Position numbers and translations under genes: made by a program. A stretch of 41,814 nucleotides of DNA from NCBI GenBank assembly GCA_019348355.1, contig JAHWJP010000008.1, forward strand, positions 1 to 41,814, written 5' to 3'. Source of the DNA: Actinomycetota bacterium (GTDB lineage Bacteria; Actinomycetota; Actinomycetes; Mycobacteriales; SCTD01). The notes under the pieces are model-generated. The model was not told where the DNA came from. It ran no database searches and saw nothing but the letters and a program-made list of their open reading frames with translations. Below are positions 30,340 to 37,904 of the stretch, piece after piece (the stretch's first letter is position 1; each line of letters opens with the position of its first letter).

Positions 30340-30650
30340 GCGCAGAAGAGCTCGAGAAGTACGAGACCGAGATGGAGCTGCAGCTCTACCGGGAGTACCG
30401 CGACATCGTCCGGCAGTTCGACTTCGTCGTGGAGACCGAGCGGCGTTTCTACCTGGCCAACGCCGTGGATGTCCAGCCGCGCACGGCGGAGGGGGAGGTG
30501 TGGTTCGAGCTGACCCTCACCGACGCCTGGGTGTGGGACATGTACCGCCCGGCCCGGTTCGTGAAGTCGGTACGCGTGCTGACGTTCAAGGACGTCAACG
30601 TCGAGAAGCTGGAGAAGCCCGACCTCGAGCTGCCCGAGGGGCGGCCGTAG
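30336..30650 (+). CDS. DUF2469 family protein
   Basis: MSAEELEKYETEMELQLYREYRDIVRQFDFVVETERRFYLAN; synteny after rnhB. Confidence 0.92.
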   Translation: MSAEELEKYETEMELQLYREYRDIVRQFDFVVETERRFYLANAVDVQPRTAEGEVWFELTLTDAWVWDMYRPARFVKSVRVLTFKDVNVEKLEKPDLELPEGRP

Positions 30651-30666
30651 GGCTGGGCTGGGCCGG

Positions 30667-30924
30667 TCAGGGGTGTGGAAAGACCGCCTCGACCCGCGGC
30701 CCCCGTGCAGACCAGAAGATCTTGTAGGGCGGGTGCCCGGCCACCGGCAAGCGCAAGACCACACCGTCAACGGTGGTGATCGCCGTCGACCTTCGTTGCG
30801 CTTGCTCGGGGAACTCCAGGATCAGTGCCACGGCATCCAAAACAGCGTTGTAGAGGTCAGTGTCCGGCCCCGCCTCCAGGGCATCGAGCTGGTCGTCGGC
30901 AACCTGTGAGTAAGCGTCGCTCAC
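30667..30924 (-). CDS. ParE/RelE-like toxin
   Basis: 85 aa; AVLDAVALILEFPEQAQRRSTAITTVDGVVLRLPVAGHPPYKIFWSARGPRVEAVFPHP resembles the RelE/ParE fold. Confidence 0.65.
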   Translation of the reverse strand: MSDAYSQVADDQLDALEAGPDTDLYNAVLDAVALILEFPEQAQRRSTAITTVDGVVLRLPVAGHPPYKIFWSARGPRVEAVFPHP

Positions 30925-31154
30925 TGAGTGCGGCGGGTTCGGCGCGGACGCCGCACGGTGGGCGAGGCCGCAGCGCGGGCCAAGAGCTCGCGGAGTTCGG
31001 GATTGGCGTCGTACTCGTGCTGCGCCTCGGTGACCACCCTTGCGGGCTGCAGGAGCAGGCTGCCGTCAGCGAGCTCCTCGACCACGAAGCGCTGGTTACT
31101 GTGGCCGGGAAGCACGACCCGACTCCGGTCGTCGGTCTCGACGGTGATGCCCAT
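30921..31154 (-). CDS. AbrB/SpoVT-like antitoxin
   Basis: MGITVETDDRSRVVLPGHSNQRFVVEELADGSLLLQPARVVTEAQHEYDANPELRELLARAAAS; 4-bp overlap with toxin; ATG 31154. Confidence 0.65.
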   Translation of the reverse strand: MGITVETDDRSRVVLPGHSNQRFVVEELADGSLLLQPARVVTEAQHEYDANPELRELLARAAASPTVRRPRRTRRTQ

Positions 31155-31256
31155 GGTCCCCGCCTCCTGCCTGTTCTTTGGTACTCCACACCGTAGCCCA
31201 TTATCCCATTCTGGGCGAGGCTGAGTGTTGGGCCGGTGATCGGGTAGGAAGGGCGG

Positions 31257-31814
31257 ATGACTGACGCCGCGCAGGACGACGCACCGGCCGGGACCGAGCC
31301 GGGCGCGCCCAGCCAGCCCACCGACACGACCGGGGGCGGTCCGGTCACCCTCGGCGACCGCACCGAGCCCGGTGGCCAGGGCAGTCCGGACACCAACCAG
31401 GCCAAGGCGGAGCCGATCGCGGAAGCAGCCCCGGAGCCGGAGGAGCCCCCTGAGCTCTCGTCGATGAACGTCGGCGCGGGGGACCCGCAGGCGCCGAGCC
31501 ACGACGCTGCTGCTGCGCTCCCGACCGCGCCGTCGTCCCCTGAGCCGACAGTGGGGCTGCCGGGCGGCACGTCGCACAAGGCGCCCGGGCTGCAGGGCAC
31601 GACGCCTGCGGGCGAGGCGGTCGAGAGCGACGTGGCCGCCGGCGCGCGGCGGATGGACCCGCAGCTGGCCGAGCCGTTGGCAGCGGTCTCGGCGGACGGC
31701 GGCAACGAGGGGCAGGGCGACCCCGCCCCGTCACCGGCCGCCGGTGACGGGGCGGCCCCCGGCACCAGCGAGGAGCAGGGCATCGCGCGCGGGAGCCGGC
31801 TGCCGCAGGAGTGA
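31257..31814 (+). CDS. Hypothetical acidic Pro/Ala/Gly-rich, probably disordered protein
   Basis: Open frame of 185 aa preceded by GGAAGGGCGG (SD-like); composition strongly D/E/P/A/G; no recognised domain. Confidence 0.5.
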   Translation: MTDAAQDDAPAGTEPGAPSQPTDTTGGGPVTLGDRTEPGGQGSPDTNQAKAEPIAEAAPEPEEPPELSSMNVGAGDPQAPSHDAAAALPTAPSSPEPTVGLPGGTSHKAPGLQGTTPAGEAVESDVAAGARRMDPQLAEPLAAVSADGGNEGQGDPAPSPAAGDGAAPGTSEEQGIARGSRLPQE

Positions 31815-31830
31815 CGGCGGCGGGCCCGCG

Positions 31831-31862
31831 AGCTGTGGACGCTGGAGCGCTTGTCCACAGCT
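31831..31862. promoter_or_regulatory. Inverted repeat AGCTGTGGAC/GTCCACAGCT containing a DnaA-box-like TTGTCCACA
   Basis: Perfect 10-bp arms, 12-nt spacer; TTGTCCACA at 31851-31859 equals the Streptomyces DnaA-box consensus. Confidence 0.4.
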
Positions 31863-31926
31863 GGCTCGCGACCGCTCGCCCAGGCGCGCCCGGCGGCGGA
31901 GCATCGGTGCCGGAGGTGGTCGACCG

Positions 31927-32301
31927 ATGCGCGACACCGAGACCGCGACGCAGGCGCTGGGGCGCCACGGCGAGGAGCTGGCTGCGCGGCACCTGACTGC
32001 GGCAGGCATGGTGGTGCTGGCCCGCAACTGGCGGTGCGCGCAGGGCGAGCTGGACCTGGTGGCTCGGGACGTGGACGGGACCGTCGTCTTCGTCGAGGTG
32101 AAGACCCGGGCGGGCACCGGGTTCGGTGAGCCGGCGGAGGCGGTGGGGCGGGTCAAGGCCCGCCGGCTGCGGGTCCTGGCCTGCCAGTGGCTGATCGAGA
32201 ACCGGCAGGCCGGGTCGGGCGAGCTGCGCTTCGACGTCGTCGGCATCGTGCGCCGCCGCGGGGAGCAGCCGCGCCTGACGCATCTGCGCGGGGCCTTCTG
32301 A
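31927..32301 (+). CDS. yraN: YraN family (UPF0102) endonuclease-like protein
   Basis: LGRHGEELAARHLTAAGMVVLARNWRCAQGELDLVARDVDGTVVFVEVKTRAG. Confidence 0.95.
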   Translation: MRDTETATQALGRHGEELAARHLTAAGMVVLARNWRCAQGELDLVARDVDGTVVFVEVKTRAGTGFGEPAEAVGRVKARRLRVLACQWLIENRQAGSGELRFDVVGIVRRRGEQPRLTHLRGAF

Positions 32302-32361
32302 CGGCTCCGACCGTCGGGTGCGGTTCTGTTTCTGTCAGTACAGCCCGGGCAGGGCCGCCGT

Positions 32362-32910
32362 GTGCCCGGCCCCAGGATCACCAGCAGCCCGCCCCGGGCT
32401 GTCCTGTTCGACCGGGACGGCACGCTGGTGCACGACGTCGCCTACAACGGCGAACCCGCCCTGGTCCGGCCGGTCGACGGCGCGGCGCAGGCGCTCGCCT
32501 GGCTGCGCGCGGCCGGGATCCCGACCGCCGTCGTGTCGAACCAGAGCGGCATCGCCCGCGGCCTGCTCACCCGGGCTCAGGTGGACGCCGTCAACGCACG
32601 CGTCGCCGAGCTGCTCGGCCCGCTCGGCCCGGTCTTCGTCTGCGAGCACGGACCGCAGGACGGCTGCGCCTGCCGCAAGCCCGCTCCCGGCATGGTGCTG
32701 CAGGCCGCCGAGGCGCTGGGCGTGCCGCCGCAGGACTGCGTCGTGATCGGTGACATCGGTGCCGACATCGAGGCGGCGCAGGCCGCCGGCGCCCGCTCGG
32801 TGCTCGTCCCGACGCCGCGCACACTCCCGGCGGAGGTGACCGCCGCTCCCCTCGTCGCGAACAACCTCGCGGGCGCGCTTCGGGCGCTGTTCGCCGGGGC
32901 GCCGGAGTGA
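32362..32910 (+). CDS. gmhB: HAD-IIIA phosphatase, GmhB-like (D-glycero-D-manno-heptose 1,7-bisphosphate phosphatase)
   Basis: VLFDRDGTLVHDVAYN; VVSNQSGIARG; Cys/His zinc loop CEHGPQDGCACRKPAPGM; VIGDIGADIEAA. Confidence 0.85.
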   Translation: MPGPRITSSPPRAVLFDRDGTLVHDVAYNGEPALVRPVDGAAQALAWLRAAGIPTAVVSNQSGIARGLLTRAQVDAVNARVAELLGPLGPVFVCEHGPQDGCACRKPAPGMVLQAAEALGVPPQDCVVIGDIGADIEAAQAAGARSVLVPTPRTLPAEVTAAPLVANNLAGALRALFAGAPE

Positions 32911-33944
32911 CGCGGGTTCTGCTCGCGCGGCTCGACAGTGACGGCGACGTGCTGCTCGCGGGGCCCGCCGCCCGGGCCGTCGCCGCCGGGGCCGACGAGG
33001 TGGTGCTGCTCGCCGGCCCCCGGGGCGCCGCTGCCGCGCGCCTGCTGCCGGGCGTCGACGAGGTGCTGGTCTGGTCCTGTCCGTGGATCGAGGCCGACCC
33101 GGTGCCGCTCGACCCGGGCGCGGTCGAGCGGCTGGTGGGTGACCTGCGGGAGCGCCGCCTCGACGCCGCGCTGGTGCTGACCTCGTTCCACCAGAGCCCG
33201 CTGCCGCTGGCCCTCGTGCTGCGCCTGGCCGGGGTGCCCTGGGTCGGGGCGGTCAGCGAGGACTACCCCGGCTCGCTGCTGGACCTGCGCCACCGGCTGC
33301 CCGACACCGGACTGCACGAGGCGGAGCGGATGCGCTCGCTGGCAACCGCCGCCGGCTTCCCGCTGCCGAGCGCCGACGACGGCGGCCTCGCCCTGAGACG
33401 CCCGCTGCCCGACACCCGACACCTCACCGGTGACGAGCCCTACGTGGTTGTGCACCCCGGCGCGTCCGTGCCGGCGCGGGCCCCTTCACCTGCCTGGTTT
33501 CGCCGGCTCGTTCCGGCGCTTCGGCGCTTCGGCGTCCGCGTCATCGTGACCGGCGGACCATCCGAGCGGTCGCTGACCCGCTCGGTGGTCGCCTCATCAG
33601 CCCTCGACCTCGGCGGCCGCACCGACCTGGCCGGCCTCGCCGATGTGCTCGACCGGGCCGAGGCGGTGGTCGTCGGCAACACCGGCCCGGCCCACCTCGC
33701 CGCAGCGGTCGGGACGCCGGTCGTCTCGCTGTTCGCCCCGGTCGTGCCCGCCGAGCGCTGGCGGCCGTTCGGCGTGGAGCACGTCCTGCTCGGCGACCAG
33801 CTCGCCCCGTGCGCGGCCACCCGCGCCCGCGCCTGCCCCGTCCCTGGCCACCCCTGCCTCGACGGGATCGACGTCGGCGAGGTCGTCGACGCGGTGCGCC
33901 GGCTGACCCGCGTACCAGCCCGGAAACTGCAGGTGACCGCATGA
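32907..33944 (+). CDS. Glycosyltransferase family 9 (heptosyltransferase-like)
   Basis: VVVHPGASVPARAPSPAWFRRLVPAL; VIVTGGPSERSLT; VVGNTGPAHLAAAVGTPVVSLFAPVVPAERWRPFG. Confidence 0.87.
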   Translation: MTRVLLARLDSDGDVLLAGPAARAVAAGADEVVLLAGPRGAAAARLLPGVDEVLVWSCPWIEADPVPLDPGAVERLVGDLRERRLDAALVLTSFHQSPLPLALVLRLAGVPWVGAVSEDYPGSLLDLRHRLPDTGLHEAERMRSLATAAGFPLPSADDGGLALRRPLPDTRHLTGDEPYVVVHPGASVPARAPSPAWFRRLVPALRRFGVRVIVTGGPSERSLTRSVVASSALDLGGRTDLAGLADVLDRAEAVVVGNTGPAHLAAAVGTPVVSLFAPVVPAERWRPFGVEHVLLGDQLAPCAATRARACPVPGHPCLDGIDVGEVVDAVRRLTRVPARKLQVTA

Positions 33945-35179
33945 GGATCGCGATGGTCTCCGAGCACGCGAGCCCGCTCGCCGTGCTCGGCGGCGTCGAC
34001 GCCGGTGGCCAGAACGTGCACGTGGCCGCCCTGGCCGAGGCGATGGGTCGACGGGGCGCGGACGTGGTCGTACACACCCGTCGTGACGGCCCCGACCTGT
34101 CACGTCGGGTCCGCCTCGCGCCGCACGTCACCGTCGACCACGTCCCGGCCGGGCCGGCCAGGCACGTGCCGAAGGACGACCTGCTGCCGATGATGGACGA
34201 CCTCGCGGCCGATCTGCGGCGGCAGTGGCAGACCCACCGACCGGACATCGTGCACGCCCATTTCTGGATGAGCGGCTACGCCGCGATGCAGGCCGCCCAG
34301 CCGCTCGGCATCCCGGTCGCGCTGACCTTCCACGCGCTCGGCGTGGTCAAGAAGCGACACCAAGGCGTACGCGACAGCAGCCCGGTCGCGCGGCTTCCGG
34401 TCGAGGCCGAGCTGGTGCGCACCGCTGACCGGATCGTGGCGACCTGCACCGATGAGATGTTCGAACTGCTGCGGCTCGGCGGGGACCGCCGCCGGATGTC
34501 CGTGGTGCCCTGCGGTGTCGATCTCGGCGCCTTCCATCCCGGCGTGCCGCAGGAGCCGCGGCCGGACGGTCGGCACCGGATCCTCAGCGTGGGCAGGCTG
34601 ATCGAGCGCAAAGGCGTCGGCAACGTCATCGTCGCGCTCGGCCGGCTGCGGGCCGCCGGCGGACCGGACACCGAGCTGATGATCGCCGGGGGCCCGGACT
34701 CCAGCGAGTTGTGCGGGCACCCCGAGGTCACCCGGCTGCGCGAGATCGCCGAGCAGGCCGGGGTCGGTGATCGGGTGTTCTTCCGCGGCCGGGTCGGGCG
34801 CAAGGAGCTCCCGGCCCTGATCCGCTCGGCCGACCTGGTCGTGTGCGTGCCGTGGTACGAGCCGTTCGGGATCGTGCCGCTGGAGGCCATGGCCTGCGGT
34901 GTCCCCGTGGTGGCGGCCGCGGTCGGCGGGATCGTCGACAGCGTCGTCGACGGCCGGACCGGGCTGCACGTGCCGCCCCGCCGCCCCGACCTCATCGCCG
35001 ACGCACTGGCCGCGCTGCTGCCCGACCCGGCACGCCGGCGGGCCCTCGGCGAGGCGGCGGCGCGCCGGGCCCGCACCCGCTACTCCTGGGACCGCGTCGC
35101 CGCGCTCACCTTCTCCGCCTACGACGATCTGCTGCCCCTGCCCTGCGCCCAGCTGCTCACCCAGGAGGTGTTGTCATGA
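33941..35179 (+). CDS. Glycosyltransferase family 4
   Basis: MRIAMVSEHASPLAVLGGVDAGGQNVHV; VGRLIERKGVGNVI; VCVPWYEPFGIVPLEAMACGVPVVAAAVGGIVDSV. Confidence 0.93.
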   Translation: MRIAMVSEHASPLAVLGGVDAGGQNVHVAALAEAMGRRGADVVVHTRRDGPDLSRRVRLAPHVTVDHVPAGPARHVPKDDLLPMMDDLAADLRRQWQTHRPDIVHAHFWMSGYAAMQAAQPLGIPVALTFHALGVVKKRHQGVRDSSPVARLPVEAELVRTADRIVATCTDEMFELLRLGGDRRRMSVVPCGVDLGAFHPGVPQEPRPDGRHRILSVGRLIERKGVGNVIVALGRLRAAGGPDTELMIAGGPDSSELCGHPEVTRLREIAEQAGVGDRVFFRGRVGRKELPALIRSADLVVCVPWYEPFGIVPLEAMACGVPVVAAAVGGIVDSVVDGRTGLHVPPRRPDLIADALAALLPDPARRRALGEAAARRARTRYSWDRVAALTFSAYDDLLPLPCAQLLTQEVLS

Positions 35180-35784
35180 CGCCGCTGCTGTCCGGAGCCG
35201 CCCACGTCTCGGCCCTGCTGACCGCCCTGCCGCTGCTCGACGTCGACCGGCTGGACGCGTGGGGCCGGCACCTCGCCGGCGCGCTGGTCGGGGGCAGTCG
35301 GCTGCTGGTGGCCGGCAACGGTGGCAGCGCCGCCCAGGCCCAGCACCTGACCGCCGAGCTGGTCGGGCGTTACCGCGACGACCGGCCGGCGCTGTCGGCG
35401 CTGTCCCTGCACGCCGAGACCTCCTCGCTGACCGCGATCGCCAACGACTACGGCTGGGACCACGCCTTCGCCCGCCAGGTGCAGGCGCACGGCCGCCCCG
35501 GCGACGTCTTCCTCGGGCTGTCCACGAGCGGGCGGAGCGGCAACGTGCTGGCCGCCATGCGGGCGGCCCGTGAGGGCGGCCTGACGGTCTGGGCGTTGAC
35601 CGGCGGCGGACCCAACCCGATGGTGGAGGCTGCAGACGAGTCCGTCACGGTCGTGGCTCCGGCCACCGCCACGGTGCAGGAGGTGCACCAGGTCGCGGTG
35701 CACCTGGTGTGTGCAGCCGTCGACCTGCAGGTCGGAGCTGACCGGTCGAGCAGCGCCGTCCAGCCGCAACGGGTCTCGCCGTGA
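35176..35784 (+). CDS. gmhA: SIS-domain sedoheptulose-7-phosphate isomerase, GmhA-like
   Basis: LLVAGNGGSAAQAQHLTAELVGRY; FLGLSTSGRSGNVLAAMRAAREGGLTVWALTG; EVHQVAVHLVCAAVD. Confidence 0.87.
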   Translation: MTPLLSGAAHVSALLTALPLLDVDRLDAWGRHLAGALVGGSRLLVAGNGGSAAQAQHLTAELVGRYRDDRPALSALSLHAETSSLTAIANDYGWDHAFARQVQAHGRPGDVFLGLSTSGRSGNVLAAMRAAREGGLTVWALTGGGPNPMVEAADESVTVVAPATATVQEVHQVAVHLVCAAVDLQVGADRSSSAVQPQRVSP

Positions 35785-37178
35785 CAGCACGTCCGCTGGT
35801 CGTCGTTGGCGACGCGCTGCTCGACCGCGACCTCACCGGAACCGTCGAGCGGCTCTGCCCTGACGCGCCGGTCCCTGTCGTGGACGAGGCCGTCGACGTC
35901 CCCCGCCCGGGCGGCGCCGGCCTCGCGGCTCTGCTCGCCGCGACCGACGGCCGGCAGGTCGTGCTCGTCACGGCCCTCGCGGTGGACGCACCGGGACGCG
36001 AGCTCGCGACGCTGCTGAGCCGCGCCGGCGTCGAGGTCGTCGACCTTGGCCTGTCCGGTGCGACTCCGGAGAAGGTACGGGTTCGCAGCCAGGGCCGGTC
36101 GTTGCTGCGACTCGACCGCGGCGGGGCACCCGGGAAGGTGGGCTCGATGACCGCCGAGGCGGGTGCGGCTCTGGTCGGTGCCGGCGCCGTGCTGGTCGCC
36201 GACTACGGCCGGGGGGTGTGCTCGGCGCCCGGCCTGCGCGAGGCACTGACTGCCGCGGTGGCGCGGCACACTCCTGTTGTCTGGGACCCGCACCCCCGCG
36301 GCCGGGAGCCGGTGCCCGGGGTCACGCTGGCCACCCCCAACGGCGCCGAGGCAGCGCACTTCGCGCCCGGCCACAGCGGCGCGCTGCTGACCGCCACCAC
36401 CGCCCGCGCCCGGGAACTGCGCGAGCGCTGGCAGGCCACCACCGTCGCCGTCACCCTGTCCGGGCGCGGCGCCCTGCTCGTCGGAGGGAACGGGCCGCCC
36501 TCGGTCCTGCCGGCCCCGTTGGTGCCGTGCCCCGACCCGTGCGGCGCCGGGGACCGCTTCGCCTCCGCGGCCGCCGGGCTGCTCGCAGACGGCGCACTGC
36601 CCTCGGAAGCCGTCGCCGGCGCGGTGGCGGCGGCGAGCGCGTTCGTCGCCGCCGGCGGGGCGGCCGCCGTCCAGGTCGGCGATGGGGCAGCTCCCGCCGA
36701 CGGAGCTGCCGAACAAGCCGATGCGGTAGCACTTCTGGCGAGGGTGCGTGCCGCGGGTGGCACGGTGGTCGCGACCGGTGGCTGCTTCGACCTGCTGCAC
36801 GCCGGGCATGTCGCGGTCCTGTCCCAGGCGCGGGCGCTCGGCGACTGCCTGGTCGTCCTGCTCAACTCCGACGACTCGGTCTGCCGACTGAAAGGCCCGT
36901 CCCGCCCGCTGCAGTCGCAGGACGATCGCGCCGCCGTCCTGCTCGCTCTCGGCTGCGTCGACGCCGTCGTCGTGTTCGACGAGGACACCCCGTCCGAGGC
37001 CCTGGCTCGGCTGCGCCCTGACCTGTGGGCGAAGGGCGGGGACTACGCCCTGACCGACCTGCCGGAGGCTTCGGTGGTCGCCGGCTGGGGCGGCCAGGCG
37101 GTCGTGCTGCCCTACGTCGCCGGCCACTCCACGACCGCCCTGATCACCACTGCCAGGAAGGCCCTGCCCCATGTCTGA
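35781..37178 (+). CDS. hldE: HldE-like bifunctional PfkB heptose-7-phosphate kinase / heptose-1-phosphate adenylyltransferase
   Basis: N-terminal PfkB domain (GDALLDRDLTGTVERLCPDAPVPVVDE, DPCGAGDRFASAAAG); C-terminal cytidylyltransferase-like TGGCFDLLHAGHVAVLSQARALGDCLVVLLNSDDSVCRLKG. Confidence 0.87.
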   Translation: MTARPLVVVGDALLDRDLTGTVERLCPDAPVPVVDEAVDVPRPGGAGLAALLAATDGRQVVLVTALAVDAPGRELATLLSRAGVEVVDLGLSGATPEKVRVRSQGRSLLRLDRGGAPGKVGSMTAEAGAALVGAGAVLVADYGRGVCSAPGLREALTAAVARHTPVVWDPHPRGREPVPGVTLATPNGAEAAHFAPGHSGALLTATTARARELRERWQATTVAVTLSGRGALLVGGNGPPSVLPAPLVPCPDPCGAGDRFASAAAGLLADGALPSEAVAGAVAAASAFVAAGGAAAVQVGDGAAPADGAAEQADAVALLARVRAAGGTVVATGGCFDLLHAGHVAVLSQARALGDCLVVLLNSDDSVCRLKGPSRPLQSQDDRAAVLLALGCVDAVVVFDEDTPSEALARLRPDLWAKGGDYALTDLPEASVVAGWGGQAVVLPYVAGHSTTALITTARKALPHV

Positions 37179-37183
37179 GTCGC

Positions 37184-37894
37184 ATGTCTGAGCCGCTGTC
37201 CGATGACCGTTCGCTCGGGACCGTGCTCGTCACCGGCGCCGCGAGCGGACTGGGTGCGGCGGTCGCCGCCGCCGTCCGCGACGCCGGCGGCCGGCCGATC
37301 GCCTTGGACCGCGTCCCGGTCGAGGGGACGCCGCACGAGGTCGTCGACCTGTCCGACACCCGGGCAGCCGAGGCGGCGACCAGACGCCTCGTCGACCGGG
37401 CGGGGGGCGCTCTGGATGCGGTCGTCACCGCTGCCGGGACAGACCGCTGCGGCGCGCTCGGCGACGTCGACGGCCAGGACTGGGACCGGGTCGTGCTGGT
37501 CAACCTGCTCGGCACGGTCGCGGTCGTGCGGGCCTGCCTGCCGTACCTCCGGCGCAGCGACAACCCGCGCGTCGTCACGGTCGCCAGCACCCTCGGCCAT
37601 CGCGCCGTCGGGGACGCAACCGCCTACTGCGCAAGCAAGTTCGGCGTCGTCGGGTTCACTCGGGCCTTGCAGGCCGAGAGCAAGGGGCAGCTCGGCGTGA
37701 CCTTGCTGACTCCCGGCGGGATGTCGACGGCGTTCTTCGACGACCGCGACGAGCAGTACAAGCCCGGACCGGACGCGAAGCTCAACCGGCCTGAAGACGT
37801 CGCCGCCGCTGTCATTTTCACCCTCCGCCAGCCGCCCGGCTGCGAGATCAAGGAGCTGGTCGTCGCATCCGCCGAGGAAATCAGTTGGCCATGA
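37184..37894 (+). CDS. Classical short-chain dehydrogenase/reductase
   Basis: VLVTGAASGLGAAVAAAV; VASTLGHRAVGDATAYCASKFGVVGFTRAL (S...YxxxK). Confidence 0.88.
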   Translation: MSEPLSDDRSLGTVLVTGAASGLGAAVAAAVRDAGGRPIALDRVPVEGTPHEVVDLSDTRAAEAATRRLVDRAGGALDAVVTAAGTDRCGALGDVDGQDWDRVVLVNLLGTVAVVRACLPYLRRSDNPRVVTVASTLGHRAVGDATAYCASKFGVVGFTRALQAESKGQLGVTLLTPGGMSTAFFDDRDEQYKPGPDAKLNRPEDVAAAVIFTLRQPPGCEIKELVVASAEEISWP

Positions 37895-37904
37895 GGCAGC
37901 TGCC

